Source: Bacilli bacterium
GTDB taxonomy: Bacteria > Bacillota_I > Bacilli_A > ML615J-28 > CAG-313
Reading direction: 5' to 3'
Assembly: GCA_017501465.1 (NCBI GenBank)
Contig: JAFVWY010000012.1
Span: forward strand, 74,191-138,190
Length of the DNA: 64,000 nucleotides
In this document: one piece after another, positions 15,649 to 25,946 of the stretch
Layout of the letters: each line of letters opens with the position of its first letter
Numbering within the stretch: position 1 is the stretch's first letter
Position numbers and translations under genes: made by a program
The notes under the pieces: generated by a model
The model's input: the letters and a program-made list of their open reading frames with translations, nothing else
The model's database searches: none
Told to the model about the DNA's origin: nothing

Positions 15649-17790
15649 TTATTCTCCTTTTTCCACATTTTCAGAGGCTTTTGGAGCTAAAACTTCTTTA
15701 CGTGATAATAGAACTTTTCCTTTTTCATCAAATCCCATAACTTTAACCACAATTTCATCGCCTTCTCTAACTACATCTTCTACTTTAGCTACACGTTCTT
15801 GTGCAAGTTGAGAGATATGAACTAAACCTTCATAACCAGGCCATAATTCAACAAAAGCACCAAATTTCATAATTTTTACGACTTTAGCTTCATAAATTTC
15901 GCCAACTTGAGCTTCTCTTGTCAAACTCTTAATAATTTCAATAGCCTTATCAATCCAACAAGTTTCAGCATGCATAACGAATACGCGGCCATCTTGTTCA
16001 ATATCGATTTTAACTTCATTACATTCTTTAATGATATCTTGAATAATCTTACCACCAGCACCGATAACATCTTTAATTTTATCAGGACTAATTCTAATCA
16101 TTTTTACTTTTGGTGCAAACGCACTTAATTCAGGTCTAACTTCAGCAATAGTAGTTTGTAAATGATCTAAAATTTGCATTCTACCTTTTTTAGCTTGCGC
16201 TAAAGCTTCTTTTAAAATTTCATAAGTAATACCATGAATCTTAATATCCATTTGTAAAGCTGTAATACCATTTCTAGTACCAGCTACTTTAAAGTCCATA
16301 TCGCCATAGTGGTCTTCTAAACCTTGAATATCTGTTAAGATTGTATATTTATCGCCATCACTAATTAATCCCATTGCAATACCAGCAACTGGAGCTTTAA
16401 TTGGAACACCAGCAGCCATTAATGCTAATGTGCCAGCACAAATAGATGCTTGTGATGAAGAACCATTAGATTCAAGAATTTCACTTACAACACGAATAGT
16501 ATAAGGGAATTCATCTTCAGAAGGAATTACTTGTGCTAATGCTCTTTCGCCTAATGCACCATGACCTACTTCTCTTCTACCTGGACTTCCGTATTTACCA
16601 GTTGAACCTACACAAAATTGTGGGAAGTTATAGTGAAGCATAAATCTCTTGCCTTCATCAACACCTAAACCATCAATGATTTGATATTCACTAATTGAAC
16701 CCAATGTAACAACAGATAAAGCTTGTGTTTGTCCTCTTGTAAATAAAGATGAACCATGTGTTCTTTCAAAAATATCTACTCTTGAAGATAACGGTCTAAT
16801 TTCATCTACTTGTCTACCATCTGGACGAATCTTGTCTTCAGTGATCAATCTTCTAACTTCATCCGCAGTAAATTGTTCTAATAACATATTTACGTAACGA
16901 ATTTTCTTTTCTAATTCAGCATCTTGAGCCCATTCAACTTCAAAATGAGCAATTGTATCAGCAATAATAGCATCACATGCATCTTGTCTTGCCAATTTTT
17001 CATGGATTGAAATAGCTTTCACTAAATCTTCTTTAGCATACTCAGCAACTGCATTTTGAATTTCATCAGGAATTGCAAATAAGCTAACTTCCATTTTTTC
17101 TTTTCCACATGCTTTGATAATCTCTTCTTCAAATGCACATAAACGTTTAATTTCTTCATGACCAAACATTAATGCACCTAGCATGTCATCTTCTGAAACT
17201 TGTTTAGCACCGGCTTCAACCATATTAATAGCATTTTTAGTTCCAGCTAGTGTTAAATTAATATCAGATTGTTCTAATTGTTCAGTTGTTGGATTTAATA
17301 CATATTCACCATTAATTCTACCAACCACAACACCTGCAATCGGTCCATCAAAAGGAATATCAGAAACGCATAAAGCAATACTAGAACCCAACATAGCTGC
17401 CATAGCAGATGAATAATCAGGGTTAGCACACATTACCATATTTACAACTTGAACTTCATTTCTAAAACCTTCTGCAAATAAAGGTCTAATTGGTCTATCA
17501 ATTAAACGTGAAACTAGAGTTTCATGTTCTGTAGGACGGCCTTCACGTTTTAAAAATCCACCAGGAATTTTACCTGCTGCATATAAACGTTCTTGATAAA
17601 GAACTGTTAGTGGGAAGAAATCTGTATCTAGGAAGTTTTTGCTTCCTACAGCAGCTGATAAAACAGCAGTATCATTATATCTTACAAAACATGATCCACT
17701 TGCTTGTTTAGCAACTTCACCAATTTCAACCACAAATTTACGTTCACCTTCTAAACAATGTTGAACGTATTCAAAAACTTGTTTTTCCAT
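15649..17790 (-). CDS. pnp: Polyribonucleotide nucleotidyltransferase (PNPase)
   Basis: PNPase degrades RNA 3' to 5' phosphorolytically in the cytoplasm. The 713-residue product has two RNase PH domains (about 1-220 and 310-550) with the conserved [11 protein letters not shown] and [10 protein letters not shown]-type segments of the active core, a KH domain with VIGAGGK near residue 565 and an S1 domain ([11 protein letters not shown] onward). The ATG at 17790 is used because AGAAGG lies just ahead; the in-frame GTG at 17799 overlaps that site. It is downstream of rpsO, a classic rpsO-pnp pairing, and overlaps none of its neighbours. Confidence 0.97.
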   Translation of the reverse strand: MEKQVFEYVQHCLEGERKFVVEIGEVAKQASGSCFVRYNDTAVLSAAVGSKNFLDTDFFPLTVLYQERLYAAGKIPGGFLKREGRPTEHETLVSRLIDRPIRPLFAEGFRNEVQVVNMVMCANPDYSSAMAAMLGSSIALCVSDIPFDGPIAGVVVGRINGEYVLNPTTEQLEQSDINLTLAGTKNAINMVEAGAKQVSEDDMLGALMFGHEEIKRLCAFEEEIIKACGKEKMEVSLFAIPDEIQNAVAEYAKEDLVKAISIHEKLARQDACDAIIADTIAHFEVEWAQDAELEKKIRYVNMLLEQFTADEVRRLITEDKIRPDGRQVDEIRPLSSRVDIFERTHGSSLFTRGQTQALSVVTLGSISEYQIIDGLGVDEGKRFMLHYNFPQFCVGSTGKYGSPGRREVGHGALGERALAQVIPSEDEFPYTIRVVSEILESNGSSSQASICAGTLALMAAGVPIKAPVAGIAMGLISDGDKYTILTDIQGLEDHYGDMDFKVAGTRNGITALQMDIKIHGITYEILKEALAQAKKGRMQILDHLQTTIAEVRPELSAFAPKVKMIRISPDKIKDVIGAGGKIIQDIIKECNEVKIDIEQDGRVFVMHAETCWIDKAIEIIKSLTREAQVGEIYEAKVVKIMKFGAFVELWPGYEGLVHISQLAQERVAKVEDVVREGDEIVVKVMGFDEKGKVLLSRKEVLAPKASENVEKGE

Positions 17791-17860
17791 ATTTTTCACC
17801 TTCTAAATTGTTATAAATTATATTATATATTGAAAAGATTTCGATAATCTTTGAATTTTC

Positions 17861-17910
17861 AAAAAATAAAGCACATAATCATAGAAGAAAATAATTCTAT
17901 AAATATGTGC
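17861..17910 (-). terminator. Hairpin between rpsO and pnp
   Basis: GCACATA pairs with TATGTGC around an inner imperfect TATAGAA/TTCTATG stem, followed on the minus strand by a T-rich tract. It lies between the rpsO stop and pnp, so it may terminate or protect the rpsO message while a fraction reads into pnp. Confidence 0.65.
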
Positions 17911-17926
17911 CATTTTTTTAAAGCAA

Positions 17927-18199
17927 TTACTTTCTTAAGCCTAATTGTGCAATAAGTTCACGATATCTTTGAACATCTTTGTCTTTAAGATAAGCTAGTA
18001 AATTACGACGATGACCGATTTTCTTTAAAAGACCACGACGTGTATGAAAGTCATGTGGATGATCTTTCATATGTTGGTTGATCTTGTTAATTTCAGCTGT
18101 TAAAATCGCAATTTGAACTTCTGGAGAACCAGTATCTCCTTCTGCACGAGCAAATTTAGCAATAATTTCTGCTTTTTGTTCCTTGTTAATACAAGCCAT
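17927..18199 (-). CDS. rpsO: 30S ribosomal protein S15
   Basis: S15 is a primary 16S rRNA-binding protein of the small subunit. The 90-residue sequence has the family signature GDTGSPEVQ near residue 21, [11 protein letters not shown] near 47 and [10 protein letters not shown] near 63. AGGAGG precedes the ATG. Upstream are a good promoter and a 46-base hairpin leader that could mediate S15 autoregulation. The gene lies between truB and pnp, as in many bacteria. Confidence 0.97.
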   Translation of the reverse strand: MACINKEQKAEIIAKFARAEGDTGSPEVQIAILTAEINKINQHMKDHPHDFHTRRGLLKKIGHRRNLLAYLKDKDVQRYRELIAQLGLRK

Positions 18200-18228
18200 T
18201 TTTGTTTCCTCCTATTATATTTTGACAT

Positions 18229-18274
18229 CCTTAAGCAACGATAACGTCGGAAGACTCGATAACCTTGCTTAAGG
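18229..18274 (-). promoter_or_regulatory. Hairpin leader of rpsO, candidate S15 autoregulatory element
   Basis: A ten-base perfect stem CCTTAAGCAA/TTGCTTAAGG starts almost at the predicted 5' end of the mRNA. It encloses 26 bases with a GTC-TTCC-GAC mini-hairpin and two GTTATCG direct copies. Position and size fit an rpsO leader; such leaders differ greatly between lineages, and I could not match it to a known S15 motif. No T tract follows, so it is not a simple terminator. Confidence 0.5.
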
Positions 18275-18282
18275 TCTTTATT

Positions 18283-18311
18283 ATTATACTACTTTTTGAA
18301 TAAAAAATCAA
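18283..18311 (-). promoter_or_regulatory. SigA-type promoter of rpsO
   Basis: TTGATT (18306-18311), 17 bases, TATAAT (18283-18288), lying just upstream of the leader hairpin. Confidence 0.75.
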
Positions 18312-18339
18312 GAAAAAATACAACAATATTCAACATTTA

Positions 18340-19221
18340 TTATAACCAAACTCTAGTTGCTTTATAACATGGAAATTGTTCATCATTAAATTCATATATT
18401 GCCAATAATTCAGTTTGATAAATAAAGGCAATTTTATCATATTTTTCATCAAAAGTACTTAATGAAAGTTTCATTCCATTTTTAATTTTATTAAATATTT
18501 CAGAATTGTTTGTTATATCAATCTTTTCAAAATCCAAACAATCAAGCATTTTTACAAGACGACTTTTTCCTAGTTTAACTTCATCTAAACTATAACTTTG
18601 AGAAATATCGAACAAGCCGCTTTTCACTCTTTTTAACTCAGCCATACAGCACGGAATTTGTAATTCTTTTCCTATATCGTTAACGATTGATCTAATATAA
18701 GTCCCCTTACTAACATGACTATAAAATGAAAAATATACTTGTCCATCAATTATTTCAATTGGATTTGTTCTATAAATTTCATAAACTTCAACATTACGAG
18801 GTTCAATTATAACCTCTTGTTTACTTCTAGCGTATTGATACAATTTTTTTCCATTTACTTTTATTGCTGAATAAATAGGAGGAAATTGTGACAACTTACC
18901 TTTAAATTTAGTTAACGTATTATCTATTAACTCCTCCGTAATTGTAACTGAATCCAATTTTTTAGTAATATTACCAGTAATATCATATGTATCGGTAGAC
19001 TGTCCAACCAAAACTTTGCACACATAAATTTTATCATCACTTTCTAAAAAAGGAGCTAGTTTAGTTGCTTGGTTCACACACACCACTAAAACACCTTCCG
19101 CAATCGGATCTAAAGTTCCAACATGTCCTACTTTTTTTGTATTATACGCTCTTCTGACTTCATTTACCACATCATGGCTAGTAATACCGATAGGTTTATT
19201 TACCACTAAAATTCCATTCAT
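18340..19221 (-). CDS. truB: tRNA pseudouridine(55) synthase TruB
   Basis: TruB forms pseudouridine 55 in the T loop of tRNAs. The 293-residue protein has the N-terminal NGILVVNKPIGITSHDVV segment and the catalytic-Asp motif KVGHVGTLDPIAEGVLVV near residue 40, then the YSAIKVNGKKLYQYAR and SHVSKGTYIRSI segments. The ATG at 19221 is preferred because AGGTGAT precedes it, and the in-frame GTG three codons earlier is part of that site. It begins 10 bases after the DUF368 gene stop, so they are probably one transcript. Confidence 0.95.
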   Translation of the reverse strand: MNGILVVNKPIGITSHDVVNEVRRAYNTKKVGHVGTLDPIAEGVLVVCVNQATKLAPFLESDDKIYVCKVLVGQSTDTYDITGNITKKLDSVTITEELIDNTLTKFKGKLSQFPPIYSAIKVNGKKLYQYARSKQEVIIEPRNVEVYEIYRTNPIEIIDGQVYFSFYSHVSKGTYIRSIVNDIGKELQIPCCMAELKRVKSGLFDISQSYSLDEVKLGKSRLVKMLDCLDFEKIDITNNSEIFNKIKNGMKLSLSTFDEKYDKIAFIYQTELLAIYEFNDEQFPCYKATRVWL

Positions 19222-19230
19222 AATAATCAC

Positions 19231-20022
19231 CTATTTGATTTTATCATATTTAATTTTTTTTCTCAAATGTTTACTACTGATTTTTATTATAAATCCTACC
19301 ATTATAATACTAAAAGTATAAAGCACTTTAGTCGATAAATTCGAAAAACATTTAACAATTTCATTTCCTAGCAAAAAGAGATTACCCATGAACATTCCTT
19401 CTAAAATGGAAGTAAAAATATTATTACTCTTTTTTATTAAATCATTAAAGAGTTTAGACCATATAATAATGCCCATTACTAATGAAACCAAAAAAAATAT
19501 AAATGTTATATCTAAAAAATTTCTCGCCTTAAACATTATATAAATCATTTCATAAATACCAAGATTAAACATTAACAAGGAGCCACTTAACCCTGGCAAT
19601 ACAAATCCTAACGCAACAATCAATCCATAAAAAAGAAAAATTATGTTATTAGTAACACCAATAGAAGTAAGTTTTAAAGTAAAAAATAATAATAGTATAA
19701 ATCCAATGGCCTCAAAGACGAAATTTTTAAAATTGGATAATGATAAATTAAAATTTAATAAATTAATTATAAAAAAAATTGTCAATATAAACCATGGAAT
19801 AATATTAAACAACTTCATAACCAAAACAAATGCAAAAACCATTCCTAACAAAATACCGAATATAAGAAATAAATGTTTTTTTACTGTTTTAAATTTATAA
19901 AAGTTACCCATTAATTCTAATATATTATCATATTCCTTAAGTGAAATAGCAGTACTTGCACTACAAACACCTGGAATTACATATGAACAACCAATAATTA
20001 AACCTTTAAAAAAACGGCTCAT
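19231..20022 (-). CDS. DUF368 membrane protein, polyprenyl-phosphate transporter type (PopT-like)
   Basis: DUF368 proteins have been reported to recycle undecaprenyl phosphate across the cytoplasmic membrane. The 263-residue product has the two family signatures, IPGVCSASTAI near residue 18 and PGLSGSLLM near residue 145, and about eight hydrophobic segments. The first signature normally reads PGVSGGT; Cys-Ser-Ala-Ser is a divergent version. GGTGATT precedes the start. Co-transcribed with truB. The transport function is taken from the family, not seen in the sequence. Confidence 0.85.
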   Translation of the reverse strand: MSRFFKGLIIGCSYVIPGVCSASTAISLKEYDNILELMGNFYKFKTVKKHLFLIFGILLGMVFAFVLVMKLFNIIPWFILTIFFIINLLNFNLSLSNFKNFVFEAIGFILLLFFTLKLTSIGVTNNIIFLFYGLIVALGFVLPGLSGSLLMFNLGIYEMIYIMFKARNFLDITFIFFLVSLVMGIIIWSKLFNDLIKKSNNIFTSILEGMFMGNLFLLGNEIVKCFSNLSTKVLYTFSIIMVGFIIKISSKHLRKKIKYDKIK

Positions 20023-20067
20023 TTAATCACCACTATATAATATAATAGAATATTTTAAATTATTACA

Positions 20068-20103
20068 TAAAAAATAATGCCTCAAATATTTGAGGCATTA
20101 TTA
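20068..20103 (-). terminator. Terminator after the phosphodiester glycosidase gene
   Basis: Perfect palindrome with GCCTCAAA/TTTGAGGC core flanked by AT tracts, just downstream of the stop at 20108. Confidence 0.85.
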
Positions 20104-20107
20104 TTTG

Positions 20108-22225
20108 TTAAATAGATTTTCTTTTTAAAATAATAACAGCTAAACCAAGTGGAATTAAAGAACTAATAATATAAGCTCCCGCTTTACAACCGCTCTTCTT
20201 ATCATCAACTTGCGGTCCATCTGGAAGTTCAGGTTCAACAGTAGAGAATCTTCCATTATAAGTTATTTTATCATCAACTTTAGATTTTAATTCATTAAGT
20301 TTATATGTAACGCTAATAGTACATTCATAACTATCCCCGGCTGGTCTAGCAATTTTAATTGGGCCATCTTCAGGATCTGGGTCTAATGAATATACAACAC
20401 GTTTACCACCAACATTAATAATAATTAATGATATAGCATTATCTGGGTCCACTATATTCAATGAAGGATAAATATATTGATCATCAAATGTAAATTCATT
20501 AGTCGTTACTGTCGGTTTTATTTTGTCAGTAGCAAAACTTACTTTTGATGTAGTAGGAACAAAAGCTCCATCTCCTATTTGATAATATAACGCTCCACTA
20601 TAATTTGTATTGTTCTTTAATTGATCAACAATAATTTTACCATTTTCTGCGTAGTAAACTTCATCTTCAATTTTTAGATAAGCATTAGTAATATTTTCAA
20701 CAGTTGTTTCAACATCTAATTCAACTTTATTAGTATCAGTATTAATATTAGATACTTTTACTGATTCGTCCTTCTTCGTAACAATTAAAATACCATTAGA
20801 AACTGATCTAACATGTTTATCACTTGGAGAATTTTTAACAACAAACTTATCATTTTCACGAACAAAGAAAGTTGAAGAACCTCCACCATCTAATAAATAT
20901 GCTTCAGTAATATCTAATTGTTCTAAAATTGTATTTATTTCTTCTTGATTTGTTCCATAATAATTCTTATCTGGTTGTCTTCCATCCATTGTCAATAAAC
21001 ATACAGTACCATCAGCTTTGCAGCCAACGATAGTTCTTGGTGCACGTGTTGTCAAATAAGAGTCAGTACTATATTCTGGGAAAGCACCTTTATCTGCTAA
21101 AGTGATATAACATCCGATGGCATTTTCAATACCTTCAAAAATACCTGTAAGGTTTCTTTGAACACGAATTTCCTTACCTAGAGCTAATAATTCTTTTACA
21201 TGATCATTTTTAGTAACAATCGCAAAAGAGTTATTAATTACGGAAGTATTATCATTAACATTTGTAATAGTACCTTTTCCATAGTAACTGTCATCAGCAG
21301 CCTGATAAATGACTTTAGATCCATCAATTACGTAATATGCATCTCCTTCAGCTAAAGTCGGTGCATGATATACTCTATTAGTAATTGTAGGTTCACCATA
21401 TGAGTTTGGAACATGTATTTTATTACCTTTTTCATCCAAAACAAAAACAGTATTTCCATTTTCATCTACTGTAGTTTGGTAAAGGTAGATTCTTTCTAAG
21501 TGACCAAAATATGCGCTAGTTTGACCTTCTTCTAAGCTGCCCATATTCATACCATCTAACTCTATTTCTTCAACAACAGTACCATTTTCATCATAAACAG
21601 AAAGATAAAATGAACTTGAAATTTCTGAATATGAAGGAACCCAATCATATACTAATTGATCATTATTGTTATCATTATTAAAACCTACAATACCCCAATC
21701 ATCAAAAACTGTTCTTAAAACTTCTCCATTTGAAACTTCGATTCCATTACCTGAGTTTGGATAGTCATTAGTTGTATGCCAATCGTAGAAATCACCATTG
21801 ATACCACCAATTACCATATAATCTGGATTGTGTCTTTCAAAATCTTCTGCCATTTTAGTTACACTAGCAAAATCCCATTGTTCATCCCCTTGTATACTCC
21901 ACACAATAAGTTCGAATTTTTGTTCGCCATTTGCCATTTCCATTCTTGGCACTTCTAATAAATTAACTTGTTGTCCATACCACTTATTAACATCAATGGT
22001 ACCATCTGTACCATAACCACCAACATTACCTACGGGACGAGTTGTTTTAGTATTTAAAATAATATTAGTCCAATCAACGCCTTCAGTAATAGTTATTTTT
22101 TCTCTTGATATTTCATCATATAGGTGATCATATTGTTGTTCATCAGCACTAACTACAACATTCGAAATCATAATAGCTATAAAAATAAAACATAAGTATA
22201 AAGATCTTTTAATTATTCTGTTCAT
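20108..22225 (-). CDS. Secreted phosphodiester glycosidase family protein (NAGPA domain) with C-terminal membrane anchor
   Basis: The 705-residue protein has an N-terminal signal peptide (ending about residue 27), a NAGPA domain (about 90-490) related to the enzyme that removes the covering GlcNAc from phosphodiester-linked sugars, a beta-rich stretch, and a C-terminal hydrophobic helix with a basic tail. Family hallmarks are RTIVGC, LLTMDGRQ and YLLDGGGSSTFF. The tail has a single Cys in a KKSGCKAG motif right before the helix, which recalls cysteine-bearing sorting tails of other low-GC bacteria. Bacterial members act on cell-wall or glycan phosphodiesters; the substrate here is unknown. 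It has its own promoter and follows the pilus operon. Confidence 0.85.
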   Translation of the reverse strand: MNRIIKRSLYLCFIFIAIMISNVVVSADEQQYDHLYDEISREKITITEGVDWTNIILNTKTTRPVGNVGGYGTDGTIDVNKWYGQQVNLLEVPRMEMANGEQKFELIVWSIQGDEQWDFASVTKMAEDFERHNPDYMVIGGINGDFYDWHTTNDYPNSGNGIEVSNGEVLRTVFDDWGIVGFNNDNNNDQLVYDWVPSYSEISSSFYLSVYDENGTVVEEIELDGMNMGSLEEGQTSAYFGHLERIYLYQTTVDENGNTVFVLDEKGNKIHVPNSYGEPTITNRVYHAPTLAEGDAYYVIDGSKVIYQAADDSYYGKGTITNVNDNTSVINNSFAIVTKNDHVKELLALGKEIRVQRNLTGIFEGIENAIGCYITLADKGAFPEYSTDSYLTTRAPRTIVGCKADGTVCLLTMDGRQPDKNYYGTNQEEINTILEQLDITEAYLLDGGGSSTFFVRENDKFVVKNSPSDKHVRSVSNGILIVTKKDESVKVSNINTDTNKVELDVETTVENITNAYLKIEDEVYYAENGKIIVDQLKNNTNYSGALYYQIGDGAFVPTTSKVSFATDKIKPTVTTNEFTFDDQYIYPSLNIVDPDNAISLIIINVGGKRVVYSLDPDPEDGPIKIARPAGDSYECTISVTYKLNELKSKVDDKITYNGRFSTVEPELPDGPQVDDKKSGCKAGAYIISSLIPLGLAVIILKRKSI

Positions 22226-22252
22226 AAGTATACCTTCTTCCTTCTATACTTA

Positions 22253-22281
22253 ATTATACACTTAATTTTATTTTTTTTCAA
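22253..22281 (-). promoter_or_regulatory. SigA-type promoter of the phosphodiester glycosidase gene
   Basis: TTGAAA (22276-22281), 17 bases, TATAAT (22253-22258), about 27 bases before the ATG at 22225. Confidence 0.75.
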
Positions 22282-22296
22282 GAATTATTTATTTTT

Positions 22297-22851
22297 TTAT
22301 AACATTGATATTGTTTTAGTATTATCAAATTCATCTGTAAAAGTAAATGAATCAAAATAAGCATAATCTTTATAACTAATACTGTTATCATAAACACTAA
22401 ATTTAAAAATAAACTTTTCTTTTGTTTTAAGATTAACAAAATACTCAACAACACAAGTTCCATTATTAAAACTAGTTGTTATCATACTATGACTTTCAAT
22501 ATTATTATAGTATTTTATTGCAGTAGTATTATTTAACATTGCAACAACAAATGAATAGAAAGTATTTTGGTTAATATTCAAAAAATTTACTGTATCAGTA
22601 GTAATGGTCCCGATTATCGGATATTTAAAACTCTTATATGTTTGAAAATTATTAAGCGAATCAAAAAAATCATTTTCTAACATTAATACTCTTTTTTCAA
22701 ATTCTAGCTTATTTTTCTTATCATTAAGATAACTATAAGTTGGTATTAGGGTTGCACTCATCACCCCAATAATGGATACTGTCATTATCACTTCAATTAA
22801 GGAAAATCCACTTCTTCTATTCCACAGATAGCGCTTTAGTTTTGAAATCAT
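22297..22851 (-). CDS. Type IV pilin-like protein (minor prepilin)
   Basis: The 184-residue product has a class III signal: basic leader MISKLKRYLWNRRSG, then FSLIEV with Glu at +5 and a hydrophobic helix (VIMTVSIIGVMSATLIPTY). The remainder is a short beta-rich head. The start overlaps the preceding pilin gene by 35 bases; no clear ribosome binding site is visible, so the start is uncertain (22851 or 22866) and translation is probably coupled. It is the last gene of the pilus operon. Confidence 0.82.
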   Translation of the reverse strand: MISKLKRYLWNRRSGFSLIEVIMTVSIIGVMSATLIPTYSYLNDKKNKLEFEKRVLMLENDFFDSLNNFQTYKSFKYPIIGTITTDTVNFLNINQNTFYSFVVAMLNNTTAIKYYNNIESHSMITTSFNNGTCVVEYFVNLKTKEKFIFKFSVYDNSISYKDYAYFDSFTFTDEFDNTKTISML

Positions 22852-23182
22852 ATGTGGCTGTAACATCACGTTTAGTTAATGTTAAAACATAATTATTATA
22901 TGATAATTCACCAGAGTCAAATGGCAAATCATATCCTGTAATTGTTTTATAAGTGGTTTTTAGTGAATCAAATGTTATTGTACTATCAGAATTTTCAAAT
23001 TCTTCATTTAACACACCAATCTCGTAAGCTTGTGCAACTTGGACAAGTTCTTGTTTTGTTGCAGACTCATTAGATACTTTAACATAATTCTTATATGACA
23101 AAATACTTACAGATGTCATAATTCCGATTATTGTAACTGTTATTAAAACCTCAATTAATGTAAAACCTTTGTTTTTTCTCAT
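22817..23182 (-). CDS. Major pilin, ComGC/PilA-like
   Basis: A 121-residue prepilin with a short leader MRKNKG, cleavage site G|FTLIEV, Glu at +5 and the helix LITVTIIGIMTSVSILSY. This is the closest to a canonical major pilin in the operon and, with ComGC, the likely filament subunit. AAGGAAGG precedes the ATG at 23182; the frame upstream of it carries no leader features. It lies 62 bases after the GspE-like ATPase gene. Confidence 0.88.
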   Translation of the reverse strand: MRKNKGFTLIEVLITVTIIGIMTSVSILSYKNYVKVSNESATKQELVQVAQAYEIGVLNEEFENSDSTITFDSLKTTYKTITGYDLPFDSGELSYNNYVLTLTKRDVTATYDFKTKALSVE

Positions 23183-23244
23183 TTTAATAATTCCTTCCTT
23201 ATTATATATAATATTGTGCAACCTATTAATAATCAAAAAAAGAA

Positions 23245-24753
23245 TTAATCAGTTAATCCTAATTGAATTAACTCTTCATATAAAATGTTATTATTTTCTA
23301 ATAACGGTTTACATACATTCTTAAACAAATCCTCTTGTTTGTATTTTAAAATCAAATCTTTATAATTATCTTTTTCCAAAAATTCCTTTATGACATTATC
23401 TATTTTGATAACTTCAGCAATCATCTTTCTACCACTATATCCCGTACCAAAACAATCTTTACAATTGTCACTACTGATTCCATGACAACTATTACACTTA
23501 TTTCTGATTAAGCGTTGAGAAATAATTAATTTTATCGTATCATGAATTAAATATCTTTTTAAACCAAGATTTTCTAGTCTTAATAAAACCCCCAAACTAT
23601 CTTTAGAATGTATTGTTGTTAAAACCAAATGACCAGTTTGAGCAAGTTTAATTGCCATTTGAGCTGTTTCACTATCTCTAATTTCCCCTATCATAATAAC
23701 ATCAGGATCTTGTCTAATTATATTTTTTAAAATCTCAGAATAATCTAAAGAATTAAGTGGAATTTGAGAAATACCTTCAACTTTTTTTTCAATTGGATCT
23801 TCCACTGTCATTATATTTTTATTATGATTTTTAATGAATTCTAAAATTGAATAAAGCGTTGTCGTTTTCCCACTACCTGTAGGACCAGTTAAAAAAATAA
23901 TACCTCCGCCATTTAAACAACTAATTATATCTTGATATTGTTTATTGGTAAAACCCAATTCTTTTAAACTTTTATTTTTGCTTTGATAATTTAATAATCT
24001 TAAAACTACTCTTTCACCATCAATAGTAGGTATCATCGATACTCTAATATCTATTTTATTTTTACCTCTGATATAGTGCCAATACCCATCCAAAGGTTTA
24101 TTTGTTAATGTTATATCTAAATTAGATTCTAACTTTATTTTGTTAATAATTTTATTATATAATGATAAATCAAAATCCATAAATTTAAACAATATACCGT
24201 CTTTTCTAAAAAATAATTGTCCTTTATTATTTTTTATATCAAAATGTAAATCACTCACATTATGGTTACAAGCAGAAATAATAATGGAATCTAATATTTT
24301 TTCTACTTTCTTTTTGTCTAAATTATGCTCAAAATTATTATTTACAGATAATAAATTAATTAATTGTTGTATTTCAATTAGATTGTCACAATAAACTTCT
24401 ACTTGTTTATTGTATAGTTTTTCAATTAAACAAATGGGTTCAACATCAAAAGGGTCTGATATTATAACAGATACTTTTTTAGGTGTCTCATTAAAAGGAA
24501 TAACCTTGTAATGTTCTATCCAATTTAAACCTACCTTTTCAATGGTACTTCTATTTATATCAAAAAAACTAATAGTTTCATTACTAACTTCAAATAATTT
24601 AGACCATAAATCCATAATTTCTTCCTTTGTTAGTATCTTTTCCTCTAAAAGATATTTGTCTAATCTACGATAAATAATCTTATTCAAATCAACATTATAA
24701 ACTCTATCCCCAAAATTTAATAATATATATTTAATAATTTTATTAGATATCAT
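23245..24753 (-). CDS. Type II/IV secretion ATPase GspE/PilB family
   Basis: The ATPase drives pilus or pseudopilus assembly at the inner face of the membrane. The 502-residue protein has an N-terminal GspE-N-like region (about 60-150), Walker A GPTGSGKTTT near residue 288, an Asp box VEDPIE near 320, Walker B IRQDPDVIMIGEIRD near 350, a His box TTIHSKD, and a C-terminal four-cysteine zinc site (CNSC and CKDC). It is longer than ComGA (about 350 residues) and closer to PilB/GspE. Its ATG overlaps the GspF stop (ATGTGATG). Confidence 0.93.
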   Translation of the reverse strand: MISNKIIKYILLNFGDRVYNVDLNKIIYRRLDKYLLEEKILTKEEIMDLWSKLFEVSNETISFFDINRSTIEKVGLNWIEHYKVIPFNETPKKVSVIISDPFDVEPICLIEKLYNKQVEVYCDNLIEIQQLINLLSVNNNFEHNLDKKKVEKILDSIIISACNHNVSDLHFDIKNNKGQLFFRKDGILFKFMDFDLSLYNKIINKIKLESNLDITLTNKPLDGYWHYIRGKNKIDIRVSMIPTIDGERVVLRLLNYQSKNKSLKELGFTNKQYQDIISCLNGGGIIFLTGPTGSGKTTTLYSILEFIKNHNKNIMTVEDPIEKKVEGISQIPLNSLDYSEILKNIIRQDPDVIMIGEIRDSETAQMAIKLAQTGHLVLTTIHSKDSLGVLLRLENLGLKRYLIHDTIKLIISQRLIRNKCNSCHGISSDNCKDCFGTGYSGRKMIAEVIKIDNVIKEFLEKDNYKDLILKYKQEDLFKNVCKPLLENNNILYEELIQLGLTD

Positions 24754-25946
24754 CACATTACCACCTTAAATCCATTTAAAATTGGGATAAAAATAACTAA
24801 TATTAACGATAAAACAAAAACTGATAAAACCATAATAAATAATGGCTCAACTAATTTTAAAAGCTTATCAATATAAAAATTCATTTTATCTTTATAATAG
24901 TTAGCAGCATGCATCAAATTATTTTCAACACAGTTATTATTTTCTCCCATCATAATCATACGACAAAAAGTTTCATCTAAAATATGACTTTCGTTAAATG
25001 AATCCCCTAAAGTTTGACCACTTTTAATATTTTCAATCATTTTCCTTATTTTCTTTTTATAATAAACATTATCAATCACTTCTTCTAATAAAGAGATACT
25101 TTCAATTTTATTAAAACCATTATTCCAGTATAAACACAATGTACTAGAAATTAAGGATGTAAAGTATAAAATGTAGTATTTTTTAAATATTAAAATTTTT
25201 AAAAAATCCGCTGTTTTCCTATAAATATAAAGATTCTTGATACTTTTTAATGTTAAAATTATTATTATAAGTATCCCAAAAAAATAAATTACATTATTAC
25301 CAATAAAATTCATTATATTTAATACATTTTTAGTGATATTATTAATTTCTACATAACTTTTAGAAAATAGTTCTATAAAAGAAGGAATAATAAATTTTGA
25401 TATAACTAGAAATACTATTACTAACAAAAATGATAATAATTTAGGATATAAAAGGGAGTTTTTTAATTTGTTTGTATAGATTAATTTATTCTTATAATAA
25501 TCTTTTAACAAAACTAAAGTATTATACAAATTTCCTTTCGATATTCCATTACAAATTTGCGTAATAAATAGCTTAGGAAAATAATGTTCATATGATAAAA
25601 AACCTGTTGATAAAAAATCACCAAATTGAGTATTAATTAAAATATTTGTTAATACCATTTTAAGTTGTTTATCTGTCGCATTATTCTTTATAATCTCTAA
25701 ACAATCTTGTGTAACTATATTTGCTTTTTCTAAATTAATCCATTCTTCAATAAAATTTACTAATAATTCTAATCTTATAGGTTTTTCTTTAATCAATTTA
25801 TAATCTTTATATATTTTTTTAATATAAAATTCATTAAGTTTTAATTCCATCAATGCTTCTTCTTTAGAATTCGCCTTAATATAACCTTTAACTTTTTTGC
25901 TATCCGATGAAATTCCTTTATAAAAGAATGTGGTTTTTTTATTCAA
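24753..25946 (-). CDS. Type II secretion/type IV pilus inner membrane protein GspF/PilC family
   Basis: The 397-residue protein is the platform on which the ATPase acts. An N-terminal YKGIS...VKGYIKANSKEEAL region is followed by two GspF repeats, each with membrane helices (about 170-215, 245-260, 370-395). The second half has GQTLGDSFNES and FCRMIMMGENNN, the family's typical GExTG-like region. I prefer TTG at 25946, 9 bases after GGAGG; the in-frame ATGs upstream overlap the ribosome binding site or lie inside the previous gene. Confidence 0.85.
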   Translation of the reverse strand: MNKKTTFFYKGISSDSKKVKGYIKANSKEEALMELKLNEFYIKKIYKDYKLIKEKPIRLELLVNFIEEWINLEKANIVTQDCLEIIKNNATDKQLKMVLTNILINTQFGDFLSTGFLSYEHYFPKLFITQICNGISKGNLYNTLVLLKDYYKNKLIYTNKLKNSLLYPKLLSFLLVIVFLVISKFIIPSFIELFSKSYVEINNITKNVLNIMNFIGNNVIYFFGILIIIILTLKSIKNLYIYRKTADFLKILIFKKYYILYFTSLISSTLCLYWNNGFNKIESISLLEEVIDNVYYKKKIRKMIENIKSGQTLGDSFNESHILDETFCRMIMMGENNNCVENNLMHAANYYKDKMNFYIDKLLKLVEPLFIMVLSVFVLSLILVIFIPILNGFKVVM

